The notes: a model not told the origin generated them from the letters alone. Positions 21,645 to 29,937 are shown, counted from the stretch's first letter. The stretch: DNA of 36,803 bases from Opitutaceae bacterium UBA2377 (GCA_002344205.1 DDSZ01000022.1:178-36980), one strand, 5' to 3'. Translations and numbers: made by a program.

Positions 21645-22313
21645 ATGATGAAACGCACTTTACCCCGGGTGTTGCTGTTGGGTCTGGCCTTGCTGGTCGC
21701 GACCCCGGTCTGGTCAGCACCCGAGCCGACCAATCTCTCAACCGCCAAGCGCGAGGTTTTGGCCTATGTGGAATCCGGGGCCTATGGCCGCGAGATTGTG
21801 AAGGTGGCGCTGGAGGCCAACCGGCACATCATCCGGCGGGCGGCGCGGGGGGCCAAGGAGGGCACGAAGCTGGCGGTGGTGTTCGACATCGATGAGACCG
21901 CGCTCACCAATCTGGCGCACATGCAGGCGATGGACTTTGGCTACGTGCCCAATCTTTGGGACGAGTGGGTGGCGACGGGACAGGCCAAAGCCATCATCCC
22001 GGTGCAGACGGTTTACGACACGGCGGTGCGGCTGGGTCTGGAGATCATCTTCATCACCGGCCGCAAGCCCTCGGATGCGCCCGGCACCGAGCGCAACCTC
22101 CGCGAGGTGGGTTACGAGACGTGGGCGCAGATCCACTACAAGCCTGCCGACCACCGCGGCACGGCGCGCGATTTCAAGGTCGGCGTGCGCAAGCGGCTGA
22201 CCCAGGAGGGCTACGTGATCATCGCCAACCTCGGTGACCAGCAGAGCGATCTGCTGGGCGGTTACGCGGAGAAAACCTTCAAGTTGCCGAATCCGTTTTA
22301 TCACATCCGCTGA
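21645..22313 (+). CDS. Secreted HAD-superfamily (class IIIB) acid phosphatase
   Basis: 222 residues from ATG 21645; ATG 21648 is equally possible. A Sec signal peptide is clear: KR followed by LLLGLALLVATPVWSA, with likely cleavage after WSA. The mature protein has HAD motif I VVFDIDETALTN (DxDxT), motif II FITGRKPSD, and motif IV NLGDQQSDLLGG, with the WDEWVATGQAKAIIP segment typical of the plant/bacterial acid phosphatase (PF03767) group. It would hydrolyse phosphate monoesters in the periplasm, likely helping scavenge phosphate or nucleotides. There is no lipobox, unlike e(P4). It stands alone with a long AT-rich leader; the terminator after it serves the opposite strand. Confidence 0.88.
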   Translation: MMKRTLPRVLLLGLALLVATPVWSAPEPTNLSTAKREVLAYVESGAYGREIVKVALEANRHIIRRAARGAKEGTKLAVVFDIDETALTNLAHMQAMDFGYVPNLWDEWVATGQAKAIIPVQTVYDTAVRLGLEIIFITGRKPSDAPGTERNLREVGYETWAQIHYKPADHRGTARDFKVGVRKRLTQEGYVIIANLGDQQSDLLGGYAEKTFKLPNPFYHIR

Positions 22314-22337
22314 GCGCGGACTCCCGCCGGCGGGCAT

Positions 22338-22366
22338 AAAAAACGCCGCACCCGGGAGTGCGGCGT
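22338..22366 (-). terminator. Intrinsic terminator of the coiled-coil protein gene
   Basis: ACGCCGCAC (22343-22351) pairs perfectly with GTGCGGCGT (22358-22366), with a 6-base loop. On the minus strand the hairpin is followed by a run of T residues (A-run at 22338-22343). It lies 18 bp after the minus-strand stop at 22385 and is a textbook factor-independent terminator. Confidence 0.88.
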
Positions 22367-22384
22367 GAAAGGGGCGGAGCAAAC

Positions 22385-23197
22385 TCAGCGGGTGGGCTGC
22401 TGGGCTTGGATCTCGGCGAGGCGCTTTTCGATTTCGGTCATCTTGTCCACCAGCTCCTGGGCGATCTTGTCCTTGTCGCGTTTTTCCACGATGCTGAGGC
22501 TGGCGACGTCGCGGACCACGTTGGCGGGCAGGGTGAGCAGCCGCGTGAGCAGGCCCTGGTCCTTGAGGGTGCTGAGATAAAGCGCGGTCGTCTCGTGCGA
22601 GATCTTGAGCGCGTCCTGGGCGACGGCCTGGGTGGCCTGCAGATTGTTGTTCAACTGCTGGTTCTTGGCGAGTTCCGAGGTCAGCACGATGCCGAGCTGG
22701 TCGGAAATCTTCTGGCTGTAGGCGGCGATGGATTCGCGGGTGAGATTCTGGTCCTGGGACATCTCGGCGAGGATCGGTTGGATGCGCTGGGCCATGCGCT
22801 CGGAGACTTTGTCCACCTGCTCATTTTGCATGGCCTCGGCCTCCTCGGGCGTGGTGGGCAGAGTGTTGAAAGGCTGGACGCGGCGGGCGATGGCCTCGGC
22901 CAGCTGGTTGACCCTCTCCTCGTTGAGCTTGGCGATCTCCTCGTCGGTCATGAACACGTCGGCGGAGCGCTTGGTGATGGCGTCCTTGAGGAGGCGGTCC
23001 ATGGCCTCGATCTGACGGCGGTTGTCCTCGGAGGCGGCGCGCAGCGCCTCGTTCTGCACGCGCAGCGGGTCAAGCTGGGACTGCTGCTTGGCCGCCATGT
23101 CCACCACCGTCTTGGTGTGGATCCAGTAGGCGGCGGCCACGATGAGGATCGCGGTCAGGATGATGGTGGGAATCTGTTCTTTGAGTTTTTGCCACAT
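22385..23197 (-). CDS. Membrane-anchored coiled-coil protein of unknown function
   Basis: 270 residues from ATG 23197. A single N-terminal transmembrane helix (IPTIILTAILIVAAAYWI, about residues 9-26) is followed by an almost wholly helical, Gln/Glu/Ala-rich region with heptad-like patterns (QQSQLDPLRVQNEALRAA, DNRRQIEAMDRLLKDAITK, KIAQELVDKMTEIEKRLAEI). A central stretch is more neutral (LTRESIAAYSQKISDQLGIV). The body probably lies in the periplasm as an elongated coiled coil, as in envelope-spanning or scaffold proteins. No catalytic motif is seen. It is a single-gene unit closed by the terminator at 22338-22366. I do not recognise the family. Confidence 0.75.
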   Translation of the reverse strand: MWQKLKEQIPTIILTAILIVAAAYWIHTKTVVDMAAKQQSQLDPLRVQNEALRAASEDNRRQIEAMDRLLKDAITKRSADVFMTDEEIAKLNEERVNQLAEAIARRVQPFNTLPTTPEEAEAMQNEQVDKVSERMAQRIQPILAEMSQDQNLTRESIAAYSQKISDQLGIVLTSELAKNQQLNNNLQATQAVAQDALKISHETTALYLSTLKDQGLLTRLLTLPANVVRDVASLSIVEKRDKDKIAQELVDKMTEIEKRLAEIQAQQPTR

Positions 23198-23327
23198 GGG
23201 AATCGCGGGGGTTGAGGCTGGGTTGCGGAGCGAGAGTAACACCGGACGGCGAAAAAATGCAATGTCAGGGTGGCCGGCCCGGTTTTGCCATTGAGGCGAT
23301 GCGCGCGGCCGGCAGCATCCCGGCCGG

Positions 23328-23660
23328 ATGAGCCTCAACCGCGCCGAGCAAATGATTTTCGACTATCTCCGGCAGCATCCGGACGAGAGACAGCACTGGG
23401 AGACCAAGGTTCGCGCGGCCGCGAAAAGCGCCCCGGACGACCAGGTGGCGGCGGCCGGGCTGCAGGGGGAGTTGTGGCGGTATTATCTGGAGCGGAGCGA
23501 GGTCGTGGCGGCTTTCCGCGAGGCGGTGCAGCGCGAGGGCCGGCAACGCACCAGTATGCGCAACCTCGCCGAATACCTCATCCGCCTCTGGACCCCGCCC
23601 CGGCCGAAGCGAAAACCGGCCAATGGCGGGGTTGCGGACGCGGGGCCGCAGATTCTATGA
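23328..23660 (+). CDS. Small conserved-looking hypothetical protein
   Basis: 110 residues from ATG 23328. The first 85 residues are predicted helical (NRAEQMIFDYLRQHPDERQH, then LQGELWRYYLERSEVVAAF, RNLAEYLIRLWTPPRP), and the C-terminus is a Pro/Lys/Gly-rich tail. There is no signal peptide, transmembrane helix or motif I can name. Good codon bias and the amphipathic helices support a real gene. It is divergent from the coiled-coil gene with 130 bp between starts and is followed by a 238-bp gap before phoH. Confidence 0.65.
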   Translation: MSLNRAEQMIFDYLRQHPDERQHWETKVRAAAKSAPDDQVAAAGLQGELWRYYLERSEVVAAFREAVQREGRQRTSMRNLAEYLIRLWTPPRPKRKPANGGVADAGPQIL

Positions 23661-23745
23661 AACTTTTGGGGCCGGGCCGCGTCTGACCCCGGCAGATTGC
23701 TTCGCCTCCGCCTAGCGGGGGATTTTGGGGTAACCAGAAAGCAAA

Positions 23746-23775
23746 GGCGGGTCGCCCAGGGGTGGGCGGCCCGCC
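23746..23775 (+). terminator. Hairpin terminator candidate between the 23328 gene and phoH
   Basis: GGCGGGTCGCCCA (23746-23758) and TGGGCGGCCCGCC (23763-23775) form a 13-bp stem with one G-U pair and a 4-base loop, followed by ACATTTTC. The T-tract is weak but the stem is strong. It lies 86 bp after the stop of the 23328 gene. Confidence 0.55.
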
Positions 23776-23898
23776 ACATTTTCAACCCGCCGCCTTGGGC
23801 GCCGATGCGTGACAGCCACGAAACTTTTTCCGGATGATTTAACTCCATTATCGACAACAGGCACGGAATGTGCAGGGTTGTTCACAAGATACTCACCG

Positions 23899-25443
23899 AT
23901 GGAAAACCTGCGCGGGGTCACAGCCCCAGTCTCGCGGATACGAACTTCGGCCAAGGTGAAAACCTTCGTGCTCGACACGAATGTTTTGCTCCACGATCCG
24001 CAATCAATCTACAAGTTCGAGGAGAACAATCTCGCGATTCCGGTCGAGGTCCTCGAGGAGCTGGACGCCATCAAGGGCGAGCAGTCCACCGAGCGGGGCC
24101 GCAGCGCCCGTCGGGTTCACCGCATCCTGCAGGAGCTGCTGCCCGACTCCCACGCCATGCACGAAGGCGTCGAGCTGCCCAACGGCGGCACGCTCTCCAT
24201 CATTATCAACCCCTATCTCGTTGACCCGGCGCGCACCTCCCCTGCGATGGTCCGGCTGCGGGCCATCCTGCCCGACCTCGGCAAGAAGGACAACCGCATC
24301 ATCGCCGCCGCGCTCTTTGTGCAGGAGCAGTTTCCGCCGCCGACGATCTTGGTGACGAAGGACGTGAACGTGCAGCTCAAGGCCCGCGCCGTCGGTCTGG
24401 AGAGCGAGGACTACCTCAACGACAAGGTGCCCGAGGTGGACGAGGAGGCGAGCTACCGCGAGATTCCGCTGAGCATCTACGAGTTGCAACGGTTCTGCTC
24501 CGAGGGCGCCTACGAGCTTGATGAGGCCGTCGCCAAGCCGCTTTACCTCAACGAATACGTCCTGCTGCGCTCCGACGAAGGCAAGACGATGCCCGCCCGC
24601 CATTACGGGGACGGGGTGGTGCGCCGGTTGAAGCTGCCCGATTTCGTGAAAGCCCCCGGCGGCATTCCCGTGCGGGCACGCAACCTCGAGCAGCAGTTCC
24701 TGATGGATGCACTCCTTGACGACAGCATCCAGATGCTCACGTGTTTCGGCAAAGCGGGCACGGGCAAGACGCTGCTCTCCATCGGCTGCGCGCTGCACCA
24801 GACGCAGGACGACCACTCGCGCTACGACGGCGTGTCCATCTCCCGCCCGGTGATGGCGCTGGGCAAGGACATCGGCTTCCTGCCCGGCACGCTGGAGGAA
24901 AAGATGAAGCCGTGGCTCCAGCCCTACTACGATGCGCTGGAGGTGCTCATCCCCTCGAAGCCGCTGAAGGAGCCGCAGTTTGCCGCGAAGAAAGTCTCGA
25001 AGAAGAAAAACAAGCAGCGCGACGACCAGTTCATCGCGCAGATGACCGCGCCGCAACCCAGCCATGCCGGGCACAGCGGCGGTGGCCATGGCAGCGGCGT
25101 GCCCGTCAAGCCCTACGAACGGCTCCTGCGCAGCGGGCTCGTGGAGATCGAGGCGCTGGCCTTCATCCGCGGCCGCTCGATCGCGCGCCGTTTCTTCATC
25201 CTCGACGAGGCGCAGCAGCTCACGCCGCACGAAGTGAAGACCGTGCTCACTCGCATTTCCGAAGGCTCAAAGATCGTGCTCATCGGCGACCCGGCGCAGA
25301 TCGACAACCCCTACGTGGACTCGCGCAGCAACGGGCTCGTTTATGCGCACAACCGCATGAAGGGCCAGGGCCTCGCGGCGCACGTGAAACTCACCAAGGG
25401 CGAGCGCTCCAAGCTCGCCGAACTCGCGGCCGACCTGCTCTGA
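23899..25443 (+). CDS. PhoH2-type PIN-PhoH ATPase/RNase
   Basis: 514 residues from ATG 23899; an in-frame GTG at 23809 would add 30 residues. An N-terminal PIN ribonuclease domain (about 20-185) begins TFVLDTNVLLHDP with D26, continues VPEVLEELDAIK-like as IPVEVLEELDAIKGEQ, and ends around TILVTKDVNVQLKARAVG with further acidic residues. The C-terminal PhoH ATPase domain has Walker A GKAGTGKT (284-291), Walker B FFILDEAQQLT (D436, E437), and LIGDPAQIDNPY. PIN-PhoH proteins act as RNA unwinding and cleaving enzymes. Residues about 385-402 form a His/Gly-rich insertion (PSHAGHSGGGHGSG), perhaps a loop. It is convergent with the DUF6580 gene, 15 bp between stops. Confidence 0.92.
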   Translation: MENLRGVTAPVSRIRTSAKVKTFVLDTNVLLHDPQSIYKFEENNLAIPVEVLEELDAIKGEQSTERGRSARRVHRILQELLPDSHAMHEGVELPNGGTLSIIINPYLVDPARTSPAMVRLRAILPDLGKKDNRIIAAALFVQEQFPPPTILVTKDVNVQLKARAVGLESEDYLNDKVPEVDEEASYREIPLSIYELQRFCSEGAYELDEAVAKPLYLNEYVLLRSDEGKTMPARHYGDGVVRRLKLPDFVKAPGGIPVRARNLEQQFLMDALLDDSIQMLTCFGKAGTGKTLLSIGCALHQTQDDHSRYDGVSISRPVMALGKDIGFLPGTLEEKMKPWLQPYYDALEVLIPSKPLKEPQFAAKKVSKKKNKQRDDQFIAQMTAPQPSHAGHSGGGHGSGVPVKPYERLLRSGLVEIEALAFIRGRSIARRFFILDEAQQLTPHEVKTVLTRISEGSKIVLIGDPAQIDNPYVDSRSNGLVYAHNRMKGQGLAAHVKLTKGERSKLAELAADLL

Positions 25444-25458
25444 GGTCGCGCCCGCTTT

Positions 25459-26034
25459 TCAGGCCCGCGCGGGCTGGAGGAGGCTGGGCTGCTGCCGGCG
25501 CAGGGCGGCGTATTCCATCGTCAACGCAAAGAGACCGGTGAACAGCAGGTCGCTCACGAGCGAGTTGCGAAAGAACACCAGCGTGGGCGGAAACTGCGGG
25601 TGGCCCACGGTCAGCGCCTGCCACCAGCCGGCGGCGGTTTTCGCATAAAGCGCGTCGCCCGCCCAGGAAGCGGTGTTGGTGACGAGGTAGAAAAGCAGCG
25701 CGCCGCCGAGGGCACCGGAGAAGAGGTTGAGCCAGTTCTTGCGTTGCGCCACCAACCAGCCGAGCCCGAGCGCCGCGGCAAAGCAGGCGGTGCGCACCAG
25801 CGCGCCTCCTGCCGTCCATTCATAACCGAACTGCGTCGCGTAGTAGTGGTTCAGATACAGGTCGGACAGCGTGAGCGCGGCGAAGGGCACGAGCCACAGC
25901 GCGCGGCTGCGAAAATAAACGGCGCCGCAGAAGGCGAGGGCCATGAGCGGCGAAAAGTTCACGAGCGACGGCTCCCAGGCGGCGAAGATCCGGTAGGCGG
26001 CGGCGAGCAGGATGAGCACGAGGGCGGTGACCAT
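25459..26034 (-). CDS. DUF6580-like integral membrane protein
   Basis: 191 residues from ATG 26034; a TTG further upstream (26055) is possible. Five to six hydrophobic helices: VTALVLILLAAAYRIF, NFSPLMALAFCGAVYF, ALWLVPFAALTLSDLYL, LVRTACFAAALGLGWLVAQ, NLFSGALGGALLFYLVTNTA and SDLLFTGLFALTMEYAAL. The NFSPLMALAFCGA and PFAALTLSDLYLN segments match the DUF6580 family, an ECF-S-like membrane family of unknown cargo. It may take part in small-molecule transport, but no energising ATPase genes are adjacent. Convergent with phoH, transcribed from the region after the metE terminator. Confidence 0.8.
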   Translation of the reverse strand: MVTALVLILLAAAYRIFAAWEPSLVNFSPLMALAFCGAVYFRSRALWLVPFAALTLSDLYLNHYYATQFGYEWTAGGALVRTACFAAALGLGWLVAQRKNWLNLFSGALGGALLFYLVTNTASWAGDALYAKTAAGWWQALTVGHPQFPPTLVFFRNSLVSDLLFTGLFALTMEYAALRRQQPSLLQPARA

Positions 26035-26096
26035 GCCGGTAATATAGGCTGCCAACGCACAAATGCACGGGATTTTTAATCTCTGGGGCGGTCATG

Positions 26097-26124
26097 AAAA
26101 AGCCGCACCCGGATGGGTGCGGCT
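26097..26124 (-). terminator. Intrinsic terminator of the MetE-like gene
   Basis: AGCCGCACCC (26101-26110) pairs perfectly with GGGTGCGGCT (26115-26124) across a 4-base loop. On the minus strand the stem is followed by a T-run (A-run at 26097-26101). It lies 34 bp after the MetE-like stop. Confidence 0.88.
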
Positions 26125-26158
26125 GGAAACTGCATCGGGGGAGTTCCCGCTCTGTGAA

Positions 26159-27178
26159 TTACAGCCCGAGATACTTGTCGCGGCCGGCGACGAGCGCCTC
26201 GATCTTGCGGTCGGAGACCGAGCGCTTGAGCATCCAGAAGCCGCAGTCGGGGTGGACCCAGCGCACGCGGCCTTCGCCGACCTTCTTCTCGACCGCCTCG
26301 ATGCGGGCGGCGATTTCGTCGGCGGTCTCGATGTGGTTCACCTTGATGTCCACCACGCCGATGCCGAGGGTGATCTTCTTGTCGATGTGCTTGAGGGCAT
26401 CGAGGTCGCTCTTCGGGCGGTGGGCGAGCTCGAGGACGAGGTGGTCGCAGTGCAGCGCGTTGAGGAAATCGACGAGCTTCTGCCAGTTGCCCTTCTGGAT
26501 GGTCTGGCCGCCGTAGTTGCCGAAGCAGAAGTGGACGGCGCGCTCGCCCTCAATCTGGTCGAGGACAACGTTCATGGAGGCGGCGGCGAGCGGGGCATCC
26601 TCGGGGTTGCCGGGGATGTTGGCCTCGTCCACCTGGATGCAGGGGGCGGGCAGGCCGGGCATCTGGGCGGCGAGCACCTCGGCGAGGGCCATCGTGAGCT
26701 TGTCGAAACTGCCGTAGTGGTGGTCGAGCAGCGTGCGGGCCAGCATGTAGGGGCTGGTGACGGTGAACTTGAACGGGCCGCCGGCCACGGCCGCGGCGCG
26801 CTGGCAGTCGGCGAGCAGGTTGAGCGAACCCTCGCCGAGCTTGCCGGTGACAACGCCGGCGGGTTTGCGGCGGAAACCCATCGGATGGTGGCGCGAGAAC
26901 TCCTCGGTGATCGAACGGCCCACGACGGAGGAGATGCCGGCCATCGGGCGGATGAAATACTCGATCATGCCGTTCGTGTCGGGATGGTTGACGTCGAAGC
27001 GGTAGAGTTCGCCGTCGGTCGGCAGGTCGATGCCGGCCTGGCGCTGGATGTCGAAAACGACGCGGGTCGCGTCAATCACGGCCTGCTCGCTCGGCAGGGC
27101 GGCCAGCCAGTCGGGCACCGGGTAGGAGCCGACGGTGGTGGTGAGGATGCGCGGTTTGGAGGGAATTTTCTTGGCCAT
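26159..27178 (-). CDS. Core MetE-type methyltransferase (cobalamin-independent methionine synthase family)
   Basis: 339 residues from ATG 27178. This is a lone C-terminal-type MetE barrel; full MetE has about 750 residues with an N-terminal duplicate barrel. The zinc site is complete: H216-x-C218 (VHFCFGNYGG), E250 (LVLELAHRP) and C312 (VHPDCGFWMLK). The start PRILTTTVGSYPVPDW and the DGELYRFDVNH substrate segment also match. The intact zinc site argues for an active thiol methyltransferase making methionine or a related thioether; short core-MetE proteins can use a methyl donor other than methyltetrahydrofolate polyglutamate. No metabolic partner is adjacent. The gene ends in its own terminator and is not fragmentary, as both ends are conserved. 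Confidence 0.85.
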   Translation of the reverse strand: MAKKIPSKPRILTTTVGSYPVPDWLAALPSEQAVIDATRVVFDIQRQAGIDLPTDGELYRFDVNHPDTNGMIEYFIRPMAGISSVVGRSITEEFSRHHPMGFRRKPAGVVTGKLGEGSLNLLADCQRAAAVAGGPFKFTVTSPYMLARTLLDHHYGSFDKLTMALAEVLAAQMPGLPAPCIQVDEANIPGNPEDAPLAAASMNVVLDQIEGERAVHFCFGNYGGQTIQKGNWQKLVDFLNALHCDHLVLELAHRPKSDLDALKHIDKKITLGIGVVDIKVNHIETADEIAARIEAVEKKVGEGRVRWVHPDCGFWMLKRSVSDRKIEALVAGRDKYLGL

Positions 27179-27238
27179 GGAGCGGAGAACCAAAGGGATG
27201 CCGCCGGCTTTAACGAGCAGAAATTATCCCGACCCGGT

Positions 27239-28318
27239 TCAATCCAGCCGCCAGCGGAGAACGCCCACATGGTAGCGGGCGTGGGCGGGCACGCCTTTGG
27301 AGTAGTAGGCGGTAACCAGCGTGCCGTCGGCCAGTTGCACGGTGGTAGGATAACCGCCGTCAGGGTAGGTCGGGCCGGAGGCATGGGGTGGATTTGAGCC
27401 TTCCAAGTTGACCAACACCCGCGGTTCGCTCCACGTGCGGCCGCCGTCGCGGGACAACCGGGCGCCGATACCGTAGAGCGGTTCGGTGCGGATGCCATAG
27501 GTCAGCAGCACGGCACCGTCGTGCAGGAGGGTGAGGGCGGCGGGGTGTTCGTTGCGGCCGGTGAGGGTTTGCTCGAAGGCCCACGTGCGCCCGGCGTCGG
27601 CGGAGGCATAGAGTTCGAGGCGTTGCTGATGCTCGCCGGTGGTGCGGGCGGCGGCCAGCAGCCGGCCGTCGGGCAGGGGCAGCCAGGTGGTTTCGTTGAG
27701 CCGGTCAAGGTCACCGAAGGTTGAGCGGTGGGTCCACGAGCGTCCGCCGTCGGTGCTCACGTAGAAATGCACGCGGCTGGTGTAGAACAGCGTGCCGATC
27801 AATCCGTCGCCCAGCGGCCAGATGTCGCCGAAGGGCACGAGGCCGGGACCGCCGGTCGTGTCGCAAAACCGCGGGCCTTCGCTGTAGCGCGAGCCCACAT
27901 CGCCGGCCGGTGCCGCCGGGGGCGAAAATTGCGCCCAAGTGCGGCCGCCGTCGGTGGAGCGGGCGGGCACGGATTCCAGCATGGCCTGCCCGGCGTGTTG
28001 GGCGGGCGTGCCCCGCGGCGGCCGGCCGGCCCAGCCGGACACGAGGGCGACCAGCGCACCGTCCGCCGCGAGTCCGGCGGAGAGATTCATCCGGTTGGTG
28101 CCGGGAGCGTGCGGCACGGGCACGCCGCGTTTTTTCCAAGTGCGGCCGCCGTCGGTGTTGGTCCAGCATTCGGCGGCGCCTTCCCAGAGGCCGTGGCAGG
28201 GCTCGGGCCAGATCAGGGTGGCAAGAGTGCCGTCCGGCAGGAGGGTGAGGTTGGGCCAGCCGCAGGCGTGGTCGATGGCGATGAACCTTTCCAAGGGGCG
28301 CGGGGTGAAGGGGATCAT
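27239..28318 (-). CDS. Sialidase-like BNR/Asp-box beta-propeller protein
   Basis: 359 residues from ATG 28318. At least five Asp boxes (S/N-x-D-x-G-x-T/S-W) mark a six-bladed propeller: NTDGGRTWKK, STDGGRTWAQ, STDGGRSWTH, SADAGRTWAF and SRDGGRTWSE. The N-terminal segment (FIAIDHACGWPNLTLLPDG) and C-terminal YYSKGVPAHARYHVGVLRW agree with exo-alpha-sialidase-like proteins of PF13088 type. There is no signal peptide, so it is probably cytoplasmic. Sialidase activity is not certain, as many family members have other glycan substrates or none. It is divergent from the glycosidase-like gene at 28410, with 91 bp between starts, suggesting joint control. Confidence 0.85.
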   Translation of the reverse strand: MIPFTPRPLERFIAIDHACGWPNLTLLPDGTLATLIWPEPCHGLWEGAAECWTNTDGGRTWKKRGVPVPHAPGTNRMNLSAGLAADGALVALVSGWAGRPPRGTPAQHAGQAMLESVPARSTDGGRTWAQFSPPAAPAGDVGSRYSEGPRFCDTTGGPGLVPFGDIWPLGDGLIGTLFYTSRVHFYVSTDGGRSWTHRSTFGDLDRLNETTWLPLPDGRLLAAARTTGEHQQRLELYASADAGRTWAFEQTLTGRNEHPAALTLLHDGAVLLTYGIRTEPLYGIGARLSRDGGRTWSEPRVLVNLEGSNPPHASGPTYPDGGYPTTVQLADGTLVTAYYSKGVPAHARYHVGVLRWRLD

Positions 28319-28345
28319 GGGCGTCTCTCCCTTGCTGCGGCCGCG

Positions 28346-28386
28346 CCGGGAGTCGAACCCAAAGCCGGCGGATTGTATTTTCCCCG
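28346..28386 (-). other. tRNA-3'-half-like fragment (candidate)
   Basis: On the minus strand the sequence contains GGGTTCGACTCCC, a perfect T-loop and stem, flanked by TTGGG/CCCGG pairs (28346-28362) and followed towards the sialidase gene by GC-rich sequence like an acceptor strand. No matching 5' acceptor strand or D/anticodon arms can be drawn in the preceding 70 bases. It may be a tRNA remnant or chance. Confidence 0.3.
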
Positions 28387-28409
28387 CGTTCTGCTGCGCT
28401 GGGTGCCGC

Positions 28410-29762
28410 ATGGACCGCCCGACCTTCGCCACCCGCACGCTCTATGCGCCCGGCCATTTCGGCAACAGCTACGAATCCATGGGCGACAACGAGTTTCGCG
28501 CCCGGCTCACGGAGTGGCGCGACTGGGGGTTCAACGAATACGCCGACTGGTTCGACCCGGCGAACTGCGGCGATCCGTATGTAAAGCCGTATTACGATCT
28601 CGGGTGGGTGCTGCGCGACGCGAAGAAGCGGCACTTCGTCATCGCCCAGTCGCTCGGGCTGCCTTGTGTGCTCGTGCTTACACCAAACACTGTGTTTCAG
28701 GAACAATGCCTGCCCGACGTGCAGGCGACGAAGTCGGAGCGCATTTTCGGGCAGTTGGTGTGCCCATCGGTGCCGCGCGGCCGCGATGTCATCCTGCGCA
28801 ACCATGAGAACTGGTTCAGGGACCTGGCCCAGACGGGCGTGAAGCTCCGAGCGCTGGCGGCTTGCCCCTATGATTTCGGCGGGTGCGCCTGCGAAAAGTG
28901 CAACCCGTGGATCCTCACGTTCGCACGACTCTGCCGCGAGATCCACGTGATCGCGGAGCGTTACCATCCGGGCGTGGAGATGCGCATGATCGGCTGGTGG
29001 TGGTCGGCGGAGGAGCACCGGCTCTTTGCCGACTGGGCCGACGCCGAGGCGCCGGGCTGGGTGAAGAGCCTCACGCAGCACATCCCCTACACCGAGAGCG
29101 ACGTGGCCGACGTGCCGCTGCCGCGCGGTTGCGAGCGGCAGGCTTTTTTCCACATCGGCTACGCCGAAGGCACGGAGCCGCGGGATTTATATGGCCATCT
29201 TGGGCCGGTGATCGCGGCCGCGCGCATCGAGCGCACGCTGCAGGCCCTCAAGCAACGCGGCTGCACCGGCTGGATGGCTTATTCCGAAGGCGTGTTTGAC
29301 GATGTGAACAAGGCGCTGCTCGCCCAGCTCTCGGCCGGTTTGCAGCCGACCCCGGATGCGGTCCTGCAGGCGTATGCGCGCAACTATCTGGGCGCGGATA
29401 GGGCCCGGGCGCCGGCGTGGGCCGCGTGGCTGCGTGCGTGGGGCTTCCCCTACGATGCGGATGTCGCGCGGCTGGAGCGGGAGTTTGACGCATTGTTGCC
29501 TGTTTCGGACCCGACGAACTGGCGGTTCCGGCAATGGGAGTCGAAACTGCGGATGATGCGGCAGCACTTTGCCGTGCTGGCCGCACCGGAGGGCTCGGCC
29601 GCGCGCCGCGCCGCTGCGGAGGTTTTTTGGGCCGAGCACGAAAAACTGACCCGCGAGGTTTACGGCCTCGGCCTGCAGCGGCACATCTTCTCCCGTGATT
29701 TCTCCCCGATGAAATGGCAGCACGCGCTGGAGAAAGAACGCTGGACGCTGACGGAAGCGTGA
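28410..29762 (+). CDS. Putative glycosidase-like TIM-barrel protein
   Basis: 450 residues from ATG 28410. I do not recognise a named family with certainty. The sequence has glycoside-hydrolase barrel traits: RLTEWRDWGFNEYADWFDP, LRALAACPYDFGGCACEKCN (a Cys-rich loop at about 152-165 that could bind a metal), MRMIGWWWSAEEHRLFADWAD, and GCTGWMAYSEGVFDDVNKALL. The C-terminal 130 residues are helical with many Trp and Arg. The CPYDFGGCxCxxC loop recurs in uncharacterised sugar-associated proteins. It lacks a signal peptide, so it is likely cytoplasmic. Divergent from the sialidase-like gene; a shared glycan-breakdown role is an inference from position. Confidence 0.6.
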   Translation: MDRPTFATRTLYAPGHFGNSYESMGDNEFRARLTEWRDWGFNEYADWFDPANCGDPYVKPYYDLGWVLRDAKKRHFVIAQSLGLPCVLVLTPNTVFQEQCLPDVQATKSERIFGQLVCPSVPRGRDVILRNHENWFRDLAQTGVKLRALAACPYDFGGCACEKCNPWILTFARLCREIHVIAERYHPGVEMRMIGWWWSAEEHRLFADWADAEAPGWVKSLTQHIPYTESDVADVPLPRGCERQAFFHIGYAEGTEPRDLYGHLGPVIAAARIERTLQALKQRGCTGWMAYSEGVFDDVNKALLAQLSAGLQPTPDAVLQAYARNYLGADRARAPAWAAWLRAWGFPYDADVARLEREFDALLPVSDPTNWRFRQWESKLRMMRQHFAVLAAPEGSAARRAAAEVFWAEHEKLTREVYGLGLQRHIFSRDFSPMKWQHALEKERWTLTEA

Positions 29763-29826
29763 GAGGTGGGTGGTCGCTGTCAGAGGCGAACGAGCGATGC
29801 TGCCGCCGGCGCACCAGTTGTGTGGC

Positions 29827-29937
29827 TTAGAAAAAGTGTCGTTTGGCGAAGGTTCGGCCGGAGCCGCTTTTCAGATACTGCTCGAAGGCGAGGGCCTTGG
29901 CTGCATCGGGGAAGGCGAGATATGCGGCGAGGGGAAC
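29827..29937 (-). pseudogene. Remnant of a second GIY-YIG protein C-terminus
   Basis: In the same frame as the intact GIY-YIG gene and directly after its TAA (29938-29940), the DNA encodes a further C-terminal module: AAYLAFPDAAKALAFEQYLK then SGSGRTFAKRHFF, ending at stop 29827. It matches the intact protein's end (TYLAFSNKAQALAFERYLK, SGSGHAFANKRLR) but has no N-terminal catalytic half or start codon. It is most likely a leftover from tandem duplication or replacement. Confidence 0.8.

Noticed and set aside
23809..23898. GTG 23809 as the PhoH start
   Set aside because: The added 30 residues are not PIN-like and the region is close to a terminator-type hairpin. ATG 23899 places the PIN domain at the usual distance, though the alternative cannot be excluded.
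26159..27178. A truncated metE pseudogene
   Set aside because: Both termini are conserved, all zinc ligands are present and it has its own terminator, so it is a complete core-MetE gene.
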